From Flavobacteriaceae bacterium UBA980 (GTDB lineage: Bacteria; Bacteroidota; Bacteroidia; Flavobacteriales; Flavobacteriaceae): a stretch of 64,000 bases of DNA. Shown here one piece after another: positions 26,315 to 35,054 of this stretch (within the stretch, counting starts at the first letter, position 1; each line of letters opens with the position of its first letter). Both the position numbers and the translations under genes were made by a program. The stretch spans positions 62,001 through 126,000 of the forward strand of contig DBBQ01000015.1 in the NCBI GenBank assembly GCA_002292265.1, read 5' to 3'. The notes beneath the pieces were generated by a model. The model saw only the letters and a program-made list of their open reading frames with translations, was not told the origin of the DNA and did not search any database.

Positions 26315-28021
26315 TTGAACTGGCTTTCAGACTACAAGTCTGATTATCTTAAGAGTGATTTGGCGGCTGGAATTACGGTTGCTGTATTGCTTATTCCCCA
26401 AGGAATGGCCTATGCATTAATAGCAGGCTTACCTCCCTTATACGGTCTTTATGCAGCCTTAGTTCCACAAATCGTGTATGCTTTTTTAGGAACTTCCAGA
26501 CAACTGGCTGTGGGTCCTGTGGCGATGGACTCCCTCTTGGTGGCTGCAGGTCTGGGTGCCCTGAGCATTGTCAATCCAAGTCAGTATATCCAAATGGCTA
26601 TTCTATTAGCACTGCTGATGGGTGCCTTACAACTCATTCTGGGTTTGTTGCGGATGGGATTTATCGTTTCCTTTTTATCAAAACCTGTAATCAAAGGGTT
26701 TACTGCTGCCGCAGCAATCATCATTGGATTGAGTCAACTGAAACACCTATTGGGGATTTCGATCACGCAAAGTAATAAAATTCAGGAGTTTATAGCTTCA
26801 GTGTTACAGAACCAAACAACTGTTCATCTCCCTACCTTAGTCCTAGGACTGGGAAGTATTTTACTTTTGATAGGACTTAAAAAATGGACTCCAAAAGTCC
26901 CTTCCGGAATACTTGCTGTGGCACTTGGAATTCTTGGGGTCTATTTTGGAAAACTAGACCAAATGGGCGTTGCGGTAGTAGGTGAAATTCCCAGTGGACT
27001 TCCCTCTTTTACTCTTCCACGCACCGATTGGGAAACGATACGAACCTTGTTCCCTATTGCACTTACCATAGCCTTGGTTGCATATATGGAAGCTGTGTCT
27101 GTAGCCAAAGCCATCCAGGAAAAACATAAAAATTATGAAATCAACCCCAACCAAGAGCTCATTGCATTAGGTGCTTCAAACGTAATCGGCTCATTATTTC
27201 AATCGTATCCCACTACAGGAGGTTTTTCTCGAACCGCAGTAAACGACCAAGCTGGAGCCAAAACAGGGGTGTCCGCATTAGTAAGTGCTCTGATTGTAGC
27301 GATCATTCTCAGCTTTTTTACCCATTGGTTTTTTTACCTTCCCAAAGCAGTCTTAGGGGCCATAATTATCGTCGCGGTTGTGAATTTGATTGATTTCAAA
27401 TACACTTCTCGACTATTTAAAAGCAGGAAAGATGAATTTGGAGTACTGCTTCTCACCTTTATGCTAACTCTGTTTGTCGGGATTACACAAGGAATTCTCT
27501 TCGGAATCATTTTCTCATTGCTTTTATTAGTTTACCGAACTTCCAAACCCCATTACGCTTTTTTAGGCCGTATCGGTACGACTAACTATTTTAAAAATAT
27601 AAAACGCTTTCCCGAGGAAGTTATAGATCGAAAGGATTTGATCATTTTGAGATTTGACGCACAATTATTTTTTGGAAATATTGAGTTTTTTAAAGAACTT
27701 GTCCTTAATGCCATTGAAGAAAACAAAGATCAAGTCAAAGGCTTTGTCATCAATGCACGTGCCATAAATTACATCGATAGCACCGCAACGGAACAACTTG
27801 TAGAACTCATCAAAAAACTACAGAAAAAAGAAATTCATGTGATGATGGTGGGCGCCATCGGACCTGCTAGAGATCTAATAATCAAAAGTAAACTGATCAA
27901 AGTTTTGGGAAAGGAAAATCTGTTCATCACCTCGGGAGACGCAACAGATAGTTTTGATGGAATTTGCAAAAAAACTCCACTACAGAAAAAACTGAGTGGT
28001 CAAAGTAATCTAAAAGTTTAA
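26315..28021 (+). CDS. SulP family inorganic anion transporter with STAS domain
   Basis: 568 residues from a TTG start placing NWLSDYKSDYLKSDLAAG at the normal N-terminus. The transporter core has about 12-14 hydrophobic segments, with the SulP signature PQGMAYALIAGLPPLYGLYAAL near residue 30 (given only in part as PQGMAYA and PPLYGLY) and SYPTTGGFSRTAVN near residue 300. A C-terminal STAS domain (about 445-550) has INYIDSTATEQL. Likely a sulfate or related anion transporter. It opens a plus-strand sulfur operon: the metallo-beta-lactamase/rhodanese gene starts 18 bases after its stop. A palindrome and -7 element upstream suggest control by the adjacent Crp/Fnr regulator. Confidence 0.92.
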   Translation: MNWLSDYKSDYLKSDLAAGITVAVLLIPQGMAYALIAGLPPLYGLYAALVPQIVYAFLGTSRQLAVGPVAMDSLLVAAGLGALSIVNPSQYIQMAILLALLMGALQLILGLLRMGFIVSFLSKPVIKGFTAAAAIIIGLSQLKHLLGISITQSNKIQEFIASVLQNQTTVHLPTLVLGLGSILLLIGLKKWTPKVPSGILAVALGILGVYFGKLDQMGVAVVGEIPSGLPSFTLPRTDWETIRTLFPIALTIALVAYMEAVSVAKAIQEKHKNYEINPNQELIALGASNVIGSLFQSYPTTGGFSRTAVNDQAGAKTGVSALVSALIVAIILSFFTHWFFYLPKAVLGAIIIVAVVNLIDFKYTSRLFKSRKDEFGVLLLTFMLTLFVGITQGILFGIIFSLLLLVYRTSKPHYAFLGRIGTTNYFKNIKRFPEEVIDRKDLIILRFDAQLFFGNIEFFKELVLNAIEENKDQVKGFVINARAINYIDSTATEQLVELIKKLQKKEIHVMMVGAIGPARDLIIKSKLIKVLGKENLFITSGDATDSFDGICKKTPLQKKLSGQSNLKV

Positions 28022-28039
28022 TTTACACTAATTTGAATT

Positions 28040-29449
28040 ATGAATATCGAACAAATCTACACCGGCTGTCTATCTCAAGGGGCTTATTATATCGAAAGTC
28101 AAGGAGAAGCTGCTATTATTGACCCTTTGCGCGAGGTAAAACCTTACCTTGAAAAAGCCAAAAAAAACAAAGCCACTATCAAGTATATATTTGAAACACA
28201 CTTTCATGCAGATTTTGTGAGTGGTCATGTTACTTTGGCCAAGAAAACGGGAGCAACAATCGTGTACGGTCCTGAGGCAAAAACAGGATTTGATTCACTG
28301 ATTGCCAAAGATCAACAGGAGTTTAAAATTGGAGAAATTACCCTTACCGTACTTCATACTCCTGGGCATACCACGGAAAGTACAACCTATTTACTCCGAG
28401 ATGCATCCCAAAAAGACATTGCAATTTTTAGTGGAGACACACTATTTTTAGGAGACGTTGGTCGTCCTGATCTGGCACAAAAAGCAGCCGATATAACTCA
28501 AGAAGATTTGGCAGGAATACTCTACGAAAGTTTGCGAAAAAAAATCATGCCTCTAGCAGACGACGTTCTAGTTTACCCAGCACACGGCGCCGGATCTGCC
28601 TGCGGAAAAACCCTCAGCAAAGAAACTGTGGGAACCCTTGGAGAACAAAAGAAAACCAACTACGCGCTACGAGCAGACATGACAAAAGAAGAGTTTATTA
28701 AAGAGGTTACCGACGGCCTTCTTCCTCCTCCACAGTACTTTCCTTTGAATGTTAAAATGAATAAAGAAGGCTATGAGGATATTGATACCGTACTCAAGTC
28801 AGGCACCACCCCACTAGATACGGAAGCTTTTGAAAAACTAGCCAACCAAAGCGGTGCCGTCATCCTAGATGTTCGCCATCAAGATGCGTTTGCGGAAGAA
28901 CATATCCCTCAGTCTATTTTTATTGGAATAGATGGCGGTTTTGCACCATGGGTAGGTGCCCTAATTGGAGACGTAGAACAACCCATCCTTTTAGTCACTC
29001 CTGAGGGAAGAGAAGAAGAAACCGTCACGCGACTTGCCCGAGTGGGCTTCGACAATACCCTAGGGTATTTAGACGGAAGTTTAAAAGCATGGAAAAAAGC
29101 AGGTAAGGCTACAGACAGCGTGGAAGGAATTAATACGACGGAACTGAAAACGTTGAGTGAAAAAGAAAGTCTAACTGTTTTTGATGTTCGAAAACCTGGT
29201 GAATACCTGTCTGAACACCTCCCGGATGCCAAAAATACTCCTTTAGATTTCATCAATGAACACATGAATGAATTTCCTACAGGAACTCCTTTTTATATGC
29301 ATTGTGCAGGAGGCTATCGAAGTATGATTGCAGCCTCGATTTTAAAAAGTAGAGGAATCCATAATTTGATTGATGTCGGAGGTGGGTTTGGTGCCATTAA
29401 AGAAAGTGGAATGAAGGTCTCTGACTATGTATGTCCTTCAACCTTATAA
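28040..29449 (+). CDS. Metallo-beta-lactamase / double rhodanese fusion (persulfide dioxygenase type)
   Basis: 469 residues. Residues about 1-240 are a metallo-beta-lactamase domain of the glyoxalase II/ETHE1 type with the metal motif THFHADFVSGH, then HTPGHT and GDVGRPD segments typical of persulfide dioxygenases. Two rhodanese domains follow. The first (about 265-360, LDVRHQDAF) has TPEGREEE where a catalytic cysteine loop is expected and is probably inactive. The second (about 375-465, FDVRKPGEY) has the active-site cysteine in MHCAGGYRS. Such fusions oxidise glutathione or low-molecular-weight persulfides and move sulfane sulfur. Cytoplasmic, between SulP and the YeeE/YedE transporter genes, so it probably processes sulfur brought in by these proteins. 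Confidence 0.92.
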   Translation: MNIEQIYTGCLSQGAYYIESQGEAAIIDPLREVKPYLEKAKKNKATIKYIFETHFHADFVSGHVTLAKKTGATIVYGPEAKTGFDSLIAKDQQEFKIGEITLTVLHTPGHTTESTTYLLRDASQKDIAIFSGDTLFLGDVGRPDLAQKAADITQEDLAGILYESLRKKIMPLADDVLVYPAHGAGSACGKTLSKETVGTLGEQKKTNYALRADMTKEEFIKEVTDGLLPPPQYFPLNVKMNKEGYEDIDTVLKSGTTPLDTEAFEKLANQSGAVILDVRHQDAFAEEHIPQSIFIGIDGGFAPWVGALIGDVEQPILLVTPEGREEETVTRLARVGFDNTLGYLDGSLKAWKKAGKATDSVEGINTTELKTLSEKESLTVFDVRKPGEYLSEHLPDAKNTPLDFINEHMNEFPTGTPFYMHCAGGYRSMIAASILKSRGIHNLIDVGGGFGAIKESGMKVSDYVCPSTL

Positions 29450-29475
29450 AATAAACGAAAACTAAATATATTATT

Positions 29476-30033
29476 ATGGAATGGATTTTTAACCCCTGGC
29501 CCTGGTATGTGGGTGGGCTCCTATTAGCGCTGATCCTTTTTTTACTATTGTTTTTTGGAAAGAGTTTTGGAATGTCATCCAATTTAAGAACGCTCTGCAC
29601 CATTTGTGGTGCTGGAAAAAACACTGAGTTTTTTAAGTTTGATTGGAAAACCCAGCAATGGAATCTCTTGGTTGCCGCCGGGGCGATTATCGGGGGGTGG
29701 ATTGCAGCTAATTTTCTTTCTACGGACCCTAGTGTATTGATTCACGAGGATACAATTGCAAAACTGAATCAACTCAACATTAAAAGTGCGGGTACTGCCT
29801 ATCTTCCCGAAGAACTCTTTGGGCTTGATAATTTCCTCAAACCTAAGATTTTTGCTTCCCTAGCATTTGGAGGTTTGCTTGTGGGCTTTGGCGCCCGCTA
29901 CGCTGGTGGCTGTACTTCCGGCCATGCGATCTCAGGACTCAGCAACTTGCAACTGGTATCACTCTATGCCGTTATTGGTTTTTTTATCGGTGGGCTGTTT
30001 ATGAATCACTTTTTACTCCCTTATATCCTATAG
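29476..30033 (+). CDS. YeeE/YedE family sulfur transporter, first half
   Basis: 185 residues with four to five membrane spans. The family motif is GARYAGGCTSGHAISGL (about residues 140-156), containing the conserved cysteine used in thiosulfate-type transport. A second cysteine-rich stretch, LCTICGAGK, follows the first span and is less typical. In many Bacteroidota and Proteobacteria this short form works with a DUF6691 partner, as here. It lies 26 bases after the rhodanese fusion gene and 3 bases before its partner. Predicted to carry thiosulfate or another sulfur compound across the inner membrane. Confidence 0.9.
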   Translation: MEWIFNPWPWYVGGLLLALILFLLLFFGKSFGMSSNLRTLCTICGAGKNTEFFKFDWKTQQWNLLVAAGAIIGGWIAANFLSTDPSVLIHEDTIAKLNQLNIKSAGTAYLPEELFGLDNFLKPKIFASLAFGGLLVGFGARYAGGCTSGHAISGLSNLQLVSLYAVIGFFIGGLFMNHFLLPYIL

Positions 30034-30036
30034 ACT

Positions 30037-30450
30037 ATGAGACAGGTTATTTTTCTTTTTATCGGAATCCTTTTTGGAATTGTGATGTTTAAATCCGAAG
30101 CCGCTTCGTGGTTTCGCATCTATGAAATGTTTCAATTCAAATCCTTTCACATGTATGGCATAATAGGCTCTGCCCTTGCCCTAGGAGTCGTAATGATTCA
30201 ATTGATCAAACGATATCAACTCAAGTCAGCCTTTGGAGAACCCATCGTGATTCCTGATAAGACCAAAAGTTTTTATCGCTACAGTCTAGGTGGAATCATT
30301 TTTGGATTGGGTTGGGGACTTTCAGGAGCCTGTCCGGGTCCTATTTTCACCCTATTGGGTGCTGGATTTTTACCCATCGCTGTCGTGCTTGTTTTCGCTG
30401 TTGTAGGGACTTGGATTTACGGCCTTTTGATGGATAAACTTCCTCACTAA
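30037..30450 (+). CDS. YeeE/YedE (DUF6691) sulfur transporter, second half
   Basis: 137 residues with four membrane spans. The motif GLGWGLSGACPGPIFTLLG (about residues 95-113) has the conserved cysteine of the partner half-transporter. It starts three bases after the first half, which suggests a heteromeric transporter made in equal amounts. It closes the sulfur module; miaB follows with its own promoter. Confidence 0.9.
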   Translation: MRQVIFLFIGILFGIVMFKSEAASWFRIYEMFQFKSFHMYGIIGSALALGVVMIQLIKRYQLKSAFGEPIVIPDKTKSFYRYSLGGIIFGLGWGLSGACPGPIFTLLGAGFLPIAVVLVFAVVGTWIYGLLMDKLPH

Positions 30451-30543
30451 AGTTCCTTTTATTTTACCAAGTTTGGATTTGAGTTTGAAATCTTCTTTTA
30501 AGATTAAAGACTGACAAAATGGCAATATCGTTCCGTTTTTTTG

Positions 30544-30551
30544 TAATTTTG
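30544..30551 (+). promoter_or_regulatory. Bacteroidota -7 promoter element of miaB
   Basis: TAATTTTG fits TAnnTTTG exactly and lies 38 bases before the preferred miaB ATG at 30590. It makes the alternative TTG start at 30560 unlikely, since transcription should begin near 30556. Confidence 0.45.
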
Positions 30552-30589
30552 CAAAGAAATTGAAGCGATTGCGCTTTATAAAACCTGTT

Positions 30590-32059
30590 ATGTCACTAGA
30601 AGAAATACACTCTTTGGGGAAAAAACCTTTGGAACACAATGGAACGCTCAGTTCTAGCACTTCAAAAGAAAATAAAACTTCCAAAAAAGCCTATATCGAA
30701 AGCTATGGGTGTCAGATGAATTTTGCCGACAGTGAAGTGGTTGCTTCTATCTTGACAAAAGAGGGCTATACCATTACCGAACAGTTGGATCAGGCTTCTC
30801 TAGTCTTGGTCAACACCTGCTCCATCAGAGAAAAAGCAGAACAAACCGTTCGAAAACGTCTCGAGTATTTTAACTCTAAGAAAAAAGAACATTCGGAAAT
30901 GACAGTAGGGGTACTGGGCTGTATGGCAGAACGCCTAAAACACAAATTTCTGGAGGAAGAAAAGATTGTAGATCTAGTGGTCGGTCCCGATGCTTATAAA
31001 GATATTCCTAATTTACTTCAAGAAGTTGCTAACGAAAAAGAAGCCGTAAATGTGCTTTTATCAAAGGAAGAAACCTATGGAGACATCGCCCCTGTGCGTC
31101 TCAACTCAAATGGAGTTTCTGCTTTTGTTTCGATCACCAGAGGCTGTGACAATATGTGTACCTTTTGTGTAGTACCTTTTACCCGAGGAAGAGAGCGAAG
31201 CCGAGATCCCAAAAGCATCTTGGAAGAAGTTGCAGATTTAGCTGCCAAAGGCTACAAGGAAATTACACTACTGGGGCAAAATGTGGACAGCTACCTCTGG
31301 TATGGAGGAGGCTTAAAAAAAGATTTTGACAAAGCCTCACCTCTACAACAAAAAACAGCCCTGCGTTTTGACAAGTTATTGAGCTTAGTAGCCGGGGCGC
31401 ATCCCAAAATTCGAATTCGTTTTTCCACCTCCAACCCGCAAGACATGTCCCTAGAGGTGTTACAGGTGATGGCCAAACACGAAAATATCTGTAAGTACAT
31501 CCACCTGCCTGTCCAATCGGGAAGCAATGCCGTTCTCGAAAAAATGAACCGACAACATACTCGAGAGGAGTATTTTGAACTTATTGACTCCATACGAGAA
31601 ATCATTCCCAACTGTGGGATTTCTCACGATATGATTGCAGGTTTTCCAGGAGAAACCGAAGCAGACCATCAAGATACCTTGGATTTGATGGACTATGTGA
31701 AATACGATTTTGGATTTATGTTTGCCTACTCCGAACGACCCGGAACTCTTGCGGCAAGAAAAATAGAAGACGACGTCCCAGAATCGGTAAAGAAAAGAAG
31801 ACTCAATGAAATAATCCAAAAACAACAAGCACACAGTCTGTACCGAACCCAAGAGTTTCTGGGTAAGACCGTTTGCGTTTTAATTGAAAAAACATCCAAA
31901 CGATCCAATACGCATTGGAGTGGTCGTACCACTCAAAATACGGTAATTGTTTTTCCTAAAGAAAAGTACACTGTAGGAGATTTTGTGGATGTTAAGATCA
32001 ATGATTGTACCTCTGCTACTCTTCTTGGTGAAGCCGTTCAACTTTCAAATCAAATATAA
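30590..32059 (+). CDS. miaB: tRNA-2-methylthio-N6-dimethylallyladenosine synthase
   Basis: 489 residues from the ATG at 30590. The N-terminal methylthiotransferase domain has SYGCQMN, NTCSIREKA and LGCMAER, which bind one iron-sulfur cluster. The radical-SAM domain has CDNMCTFC (CxxxCxxC). A TRAM domain ends the protein (TSKRSNTHWSGRT onwards). The enzyme adds a methylthio group to i6A37 of tRNAs reading codons that start with U. It heads a plus-strand run that continues with the sigma-54-type activator only two bases after its stop. Confidence 0.95.
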   Translation: MSLEEIHSLGKKPLEHNGTLSSSTSKENKTSKKAYIESYGCQMNFADSEVVASILTKEGYTITEQLDQASLVLVNTCSIREKAEQTVRKRLEYFNSKKKEHSEMTVGVLGCMAERLKHKFLEEEKIVDLVVGPDAYKDIPNLLQEVANEKEAVNVLLSKEETYGDIAPVRLNSNGVSAFVSITRGCDNMCTFCVVPFTRGRERSRDPKSILEEVADLAAKGYKEITLLGQNVDSYLWYGGGLKKDFDKASPLQQKTALRFDKLLSLVAGAHPKIRIRFSTSNPQDMSLEVLQVMAKHENICKYIHLPVQSGSNAVLEKMNRQHTREEYFELIDSIREIIPNCGISHDMIAGFPGETEADHQDTLDLMDYVKYDFGFMFAYSERPGTLAARKIEDDVPESVKKRRLNEIIQKQQAHSLYRTQEFLGKTVCVLIEKTSKRSNTHWSGRTTQNTVIVFPKEKYTVGDFVDVKINDCTSATLLGEAVQLSNQI

Positions 32060-32061
32060 CC

Positions 32062-33327
32062 ATGGATTCTCTACAAAGTGTCAAACAACGTTTCGGAATT
32101 ATTGGAAATAACTTGGGACTTAATCGAGCGTTGGAAAAAAGTTTACGTGTTTCCAATACGGATATTTCGGTTTTAGTGATTGGGGAAAGTGGAGTAGGAA
32201 AAGAGAGTATGCCTAAAATCATCCATCAATATTCGCACAGAAAACACAACAAGTTCATCGCTGTAAACTGTGGGGCAATTCCCGAGGGGACGATAGACAG
32301 TGAGCTTTTCGGGCACGAAAAAGGAGCCTTTACTGGAGCAACACAAACACGAGCGGGGTATTTTGAAGTTGCAGATGGAGGAACTATTTTTTTAGATGAA
32401 GTGGGGGAATTGCCCCTACAAACTCAAGTACGCTTGTTGCGGGTTTTGGAAAGTGGAGAATTTATCAAAGTAGGGTCATCCAAAGTCCAAAAAACCAATG
32501 TTCGAATTGTAGCTGCGACAAATGTCAATATGATGGAAGCGATTTCTAAAGGAAAATTTAGAGAAGATTTATACTACCGGCTTAGCACTGTAGAAATTCA
32601 CCTCCCGCCTTTACGTGACAGAAAAGAAGACATCGTCTTGTTATTTCGAAAATTTGCTGCAGACTTTGCACAAAAATATCACATGCCCCCAATCAAACTG
32701 GACGAACACGCACAGGCTCTATTAACCGACTATAGATGGAGTGGGAATATCCGACAACTTCGCAATGTCGCCGAACAAATCTCTGTTTTAGAAAAAGAGC
32801 GAGATATCAATGCTGCGGGAATTCGTCCCTACCTCCCAGACAGAGAATCCCAACTCCCCGCATTGATCGACAAAAAAGAACGCAAAAGTGATTTTTCATC
32901 AGAACGTGAAATCTTATACAAAGTACTTTTCGATATGAAAAGCGATCTAAATGATCTGAAAAAGCTCACATTGGATTTGATTAAAAATGGAGCGGAAAGC
33001 GAAATCAATGAAAAAAATCAAAGCCTTATCGACAAGATCTATGGCAAGGAGGATCCCCTTCCCGACGAACCGAAGGCTTTAGATCCGGTTTCGTATACTC
33101 CAGAAACACATGAAATTTCTAAAGTGGAAACCGTAGACAAGTATTCTTATGCGGAGACCATTGAAGAAGAAGAACCTCTTTCCTTGCACGAAAAAGAGTT
33201 GGAAATGATTAAACAAGCACTCATTCGTAGCAAAGGAAAACGTAAATTAGCAGCACAGGAGTTGGGTATTTCGGAACGCACCCTGTATCGAAAAATTAAA
33301 CAGTTTGATCTCAATGACTTGGAATAG
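32062..33327 (+). CDS. Sigma-54-dependent activator without a sensor domain
   Basis: 421 residues. The AAA+ domain begins almost at the N-terminus: Walker A GESGVGKES, the intact sigma-54 contact loop GAFTGA, Walker B IFLDEVGEL and an arginine-rich sensor region. There is no receiver, GAF or PAS domain in front. A variable linker of about 110 residues (about 265-375, partly coiled and acidic) leads to a C-terminal Fis-type helix-turn-helix (KRKLAAQELGISERTLYRKIKQF, last 25 residues). It should open sigma-54 promoters, perhaps constitutively or under partner control. It lies between miaB and lptE, and a sigma-54-like site is found before groES in the same run. Confidence 0.92.
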   Translation: MDSLQSVKQRFGIIGNNLGLNRALEKSLRVSNTDISVLVIGESGVGKESMPKIIHQYSHRKHNKFIAVNCGAIPEGTIDSELFGHEKGAFTGATQTRAGYFEVADGGTIFLDEVGELPLQTQVRLLRVLESGEFIKVGSSKVQKTNVRIVAATNVNMMEAISKGKFREDLYYRLSTVEIHLPPLRDRKEDIVLLFRKFAADFAQKYHMPPIKLDEHAQALLTDYRWSGNIRQLRNVAEQISVLEKERDINAAGIRPYLPDRESQLPALIDKKERKSDFSSEREILYKVLFDMKSDLNDLKKLTLDLIKNGAESEINEKNQSLIDKIYGKEDPLPDEPKALDPVSYTPETHEISKVETVDKYSYAETIEEEEPLSLHEKELEMIKQALIRSKGKRKLAAQELGISERTLYRKIKQFDLNDLE

Positions 33328-33838
33328 AAGCTCAGCTTTTGGAGTATTGCTATTGGTTTTAACCTCTCAATCTTGTGGTATCTATTCTTTTACAGGAGCT
33401 TCCATTCCTCCTGGAGTAACCACTTTTCAGGTTAATTTTTTTGAAAATCTAGCCGGAAACCGGCCTGGCTCTACCGTAGAACCTGGACTGGATAATGATT
33501 TTACCAATGCACTTCAGGATCTCATTATGAATCAGACCAACCTGAATCTGGTCAGTCAAGATGGGCAGTTAATTTACGAAGGAGAGATTACCGAATACAG
33601 TGTGACACCCATGTCTGCCACATCACAAAATACCGCAGCGCAGAACCGATTGAAAATGACCGTGGCTTTTCGCTTTTTTAACATCAAAAAAGAAGAAGAT
33701 GACTACAAAAAAAATTATTCTTTTTTTTATGATTTTCCCGCTGAACTTCAGGTATACGACATCATTGACTCCGCACACAAGGAAATCTTTGATCGCATCA
33801 CTCAAGATATTTTTAACGACACCTTAGCCAAATGGTAG
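33314..33838 (+). CDS. lptE: LptE-like LPS assembly lipoprotein
   Basis: 174 residues from the ATG at 33314; a TTG three codons earlier is possible. The lipoprotein signal ends at TSQSC (lipobox). The mature part begins GIYSFTGASIPPGVTTFQV, and matches the Bacteroidota LptE-like family with FFENLAGNRPG and LIYEGEITEYSV strands. LptE plugs the LptD barrel that inserts lipopolysaccharide in the outer membrane. Its start overlaps the end of the sigma-54 activator gene by 14 bases and its end overlaps the next gene by 7 bases, so the run is translationally coupled. Confidence 0.88.
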   Translation: MTWNRSSAFGVLLLVLTSQSCGIYSFTGASIPPGVTTFQVNFFENLAGNRPGSTVEPGLDNDFTNALQDLIMNQTNLNLVSQDGQLIYEGEITEYSVTPMSATSQNTAAQNRLKMTVAFRFFNIKKEEDDYKKNYSFFYDFPAELQVYDIIDSAHKEIFDRITQDIFNDTLAKW

Positions 33839-34566
33839 TTACAGATGCTCAATCGTTAATTGCTCTAATCAAGGAGTTTGATCCCAGCAACCGGGACCAA
33901 TTCGAAAGTCTTATAAAAGTATTAGATCAACACCCCAATTTTCACTGGGTGCGTGCTCACTACCTCAAAGCCGTTCAAGCATTAGATCCTGAGTCCTTTG
34001 ATAAAAACCTATCCCACACGGCCATTGCGACTTTTGACAGGGAACTGTTGTACGAGTTTGTTGAAACACAAACTCAACCTTTAAAGCAAACAGAATCCAA
34101 ACCCAACACCAAAGACGAGTCGGTCGTCGTACCCGAGGAAAATCAAAAAACGGTAAAAGAGGAAATAAAACTTCAACCTAAAGAAGAAGAACAAATCGTA
34201 GATTCTTTACAATCCGAACCCGAAACTATGCGTTTTTCAGAATGGGCAGGTTATTTAAAGGCGCGGAAAGCACCAGAAAAACAGTTGAAACTTAATGATA
34301 AATTTGAACTCATCGATTCTTTTCTCTCCAAACAAAGCAAAATCATTCCCGACAAAAGTGCAACCAACAAAGAGGACTTAAGTGAAAAAAGTTGGACCGC
34401 TTCCGATGAGTTGATGACAGAAACCTTAGCAAAGGTTTTTGTCAAACAAAAAAAATACAACAACGCACTGGAAGCCTATCAAATATTAGGCTTGAAATAT
34501 CCAGAAAAAAATAGTTTCTTTGCAGACCAAATTAAAGAGATCAAGAGATTAAAAAAACTGAAATAA
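33832..34566 (+). CDS. TPR-like protein with acidic linker, unknown function
   Basis: 244 residues without a signal peptide. The N-terminal 80 residues are helical (QSLIALIKEFDPSN, FHWVRAHYLKAVQ). A low-complexity linker rich in K, E, Q and P spans about 80-130. The last 45 residues contain a tetratricopeptide-like helix pair (TLAKVFVKQKKYNNALEAYQILGLKYP). I do not recognise a named family. It sits between lptE (7-base overlap) and secG (7-base gap), so it may link envelope assembly and secretion, but this is context only. Confidence 0.75.
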   Translation: MVVTDAQSLIALIKEFDPSNRDQFESLIKVLDQHPNFHWVRAHYLKAVQALDPESFDKNLSHTAIATFDRELLYEFVETQTQPLKQTESKPNTKDESVVVPEENQKTVKEEIKLQPKEEEQIVDSLQSEPETMRFSEWAGYLKARKAPEKQLKLNDKFELIDSFLSKQSKIIPDKSATNKEDLSEKSWTASDELMTETLAKVFVKQKKYNNALEAYQILGLKYPEKNSFFADQIKEIKRLKKLK

Positions 34567-34573
34567 TAGCTCA

Positions 34574-34948
34574 ATGAGTACATTTTCCATCTTTATCGCC
34601 CTAATTATCGTAGTATGCTTCCTTCTTGTTTTGGTTGTTATGGTTCAAAACCCTAAAGGAGGAGGACTTTCATCTTCTTTTGGAGGTGGAACACAACAAG
34701 TGGGCGGGGTACAAAAAACCTCTGACTTTCTAGACCGCAGTACCTGGATTTTAGCCACGCTTTTACTGGCTTTAATTTTAATTTCAAATGTAACCCTCTC
34801 CTCTGGGAAAGGTGTCTCGGATTCCAAACTCCTTCAAGAAGGAACCCAACAGCAGAGTATTCCTGAAATCCCTGCACAAGAGATCGATGAAATTCCCGAA
34901 ATCCCAGCAGAGGTTCCTACTACTGAAATTCCCGACCTAGAAAATTAA
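34574..34948 (+). CDS. secG: Preprotein translocase subunit SecG
   Basis: 124 residues. Two membrane spans (about 4-22 and 58-76) flank the conserved cytoplasmic loop NPKGGGLSSSFGGG typical of SecG. The C-terminal tail is acidic and has proline-glutamate repeats (EIPEIPAEVPTTEIP). SecG assists SecYE in export. It follows the TPR-like gene by 7 bases and precedes groES by about 106 bases. Confidence 0.93.
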   Translation: MSTFSIFIALIIVVCFLLVLVVMVQNPKGGGLSSSFGGGTQQVGGVQKTSDFLDRSTWILATLLLALILISNVTLSSGKGVSDSKLLQEGTQQQSIPEIPAQEIDEIPEIPAEVPTTEIPDLEN

Positions 34949-35016
34949 TCCAACTAAGCTGCAGAGTAAACTGACAGGCTGGCATTTTAAAGGTTAAATT
35001 GGCAGTCCTTATTCCC

Positions 35017-35032
35017 TTGGCATAGTTTCTGA
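35017..35032 (+). promoter_or_regulatory. Sigma-54-like promoter candidate before groESL
   Basis: TTGGCATAGTTTCTGA resembles the sigma-54 pattern (TTGGCA, then a TTGC-like block) with GG and the downstream G in nearly standard spacing; the final GC reads GA, so the match is imperfect. It ends 22 bases before the groES ATG. The same DNA could instead be read as a standard promoter (TTG at 34999-35001 and TAGTTTC at 35023), so this is a candidate only. A sigma-54 activator gene lies 1.7 kb upstream. Confidence 0.4.
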
Positions 35033-35054
35033 AAACATCTAAAAAAATCTAAAA

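Noticed and set aside
34999..35029. Standard TTG / TAGTTTC promoter for groES as the only reading
   Set aside because: The -7 element departs from TAnnTTTG at its last base, and the overlapping sigma-54-like motif is at least as good; the question is left open and not decided.
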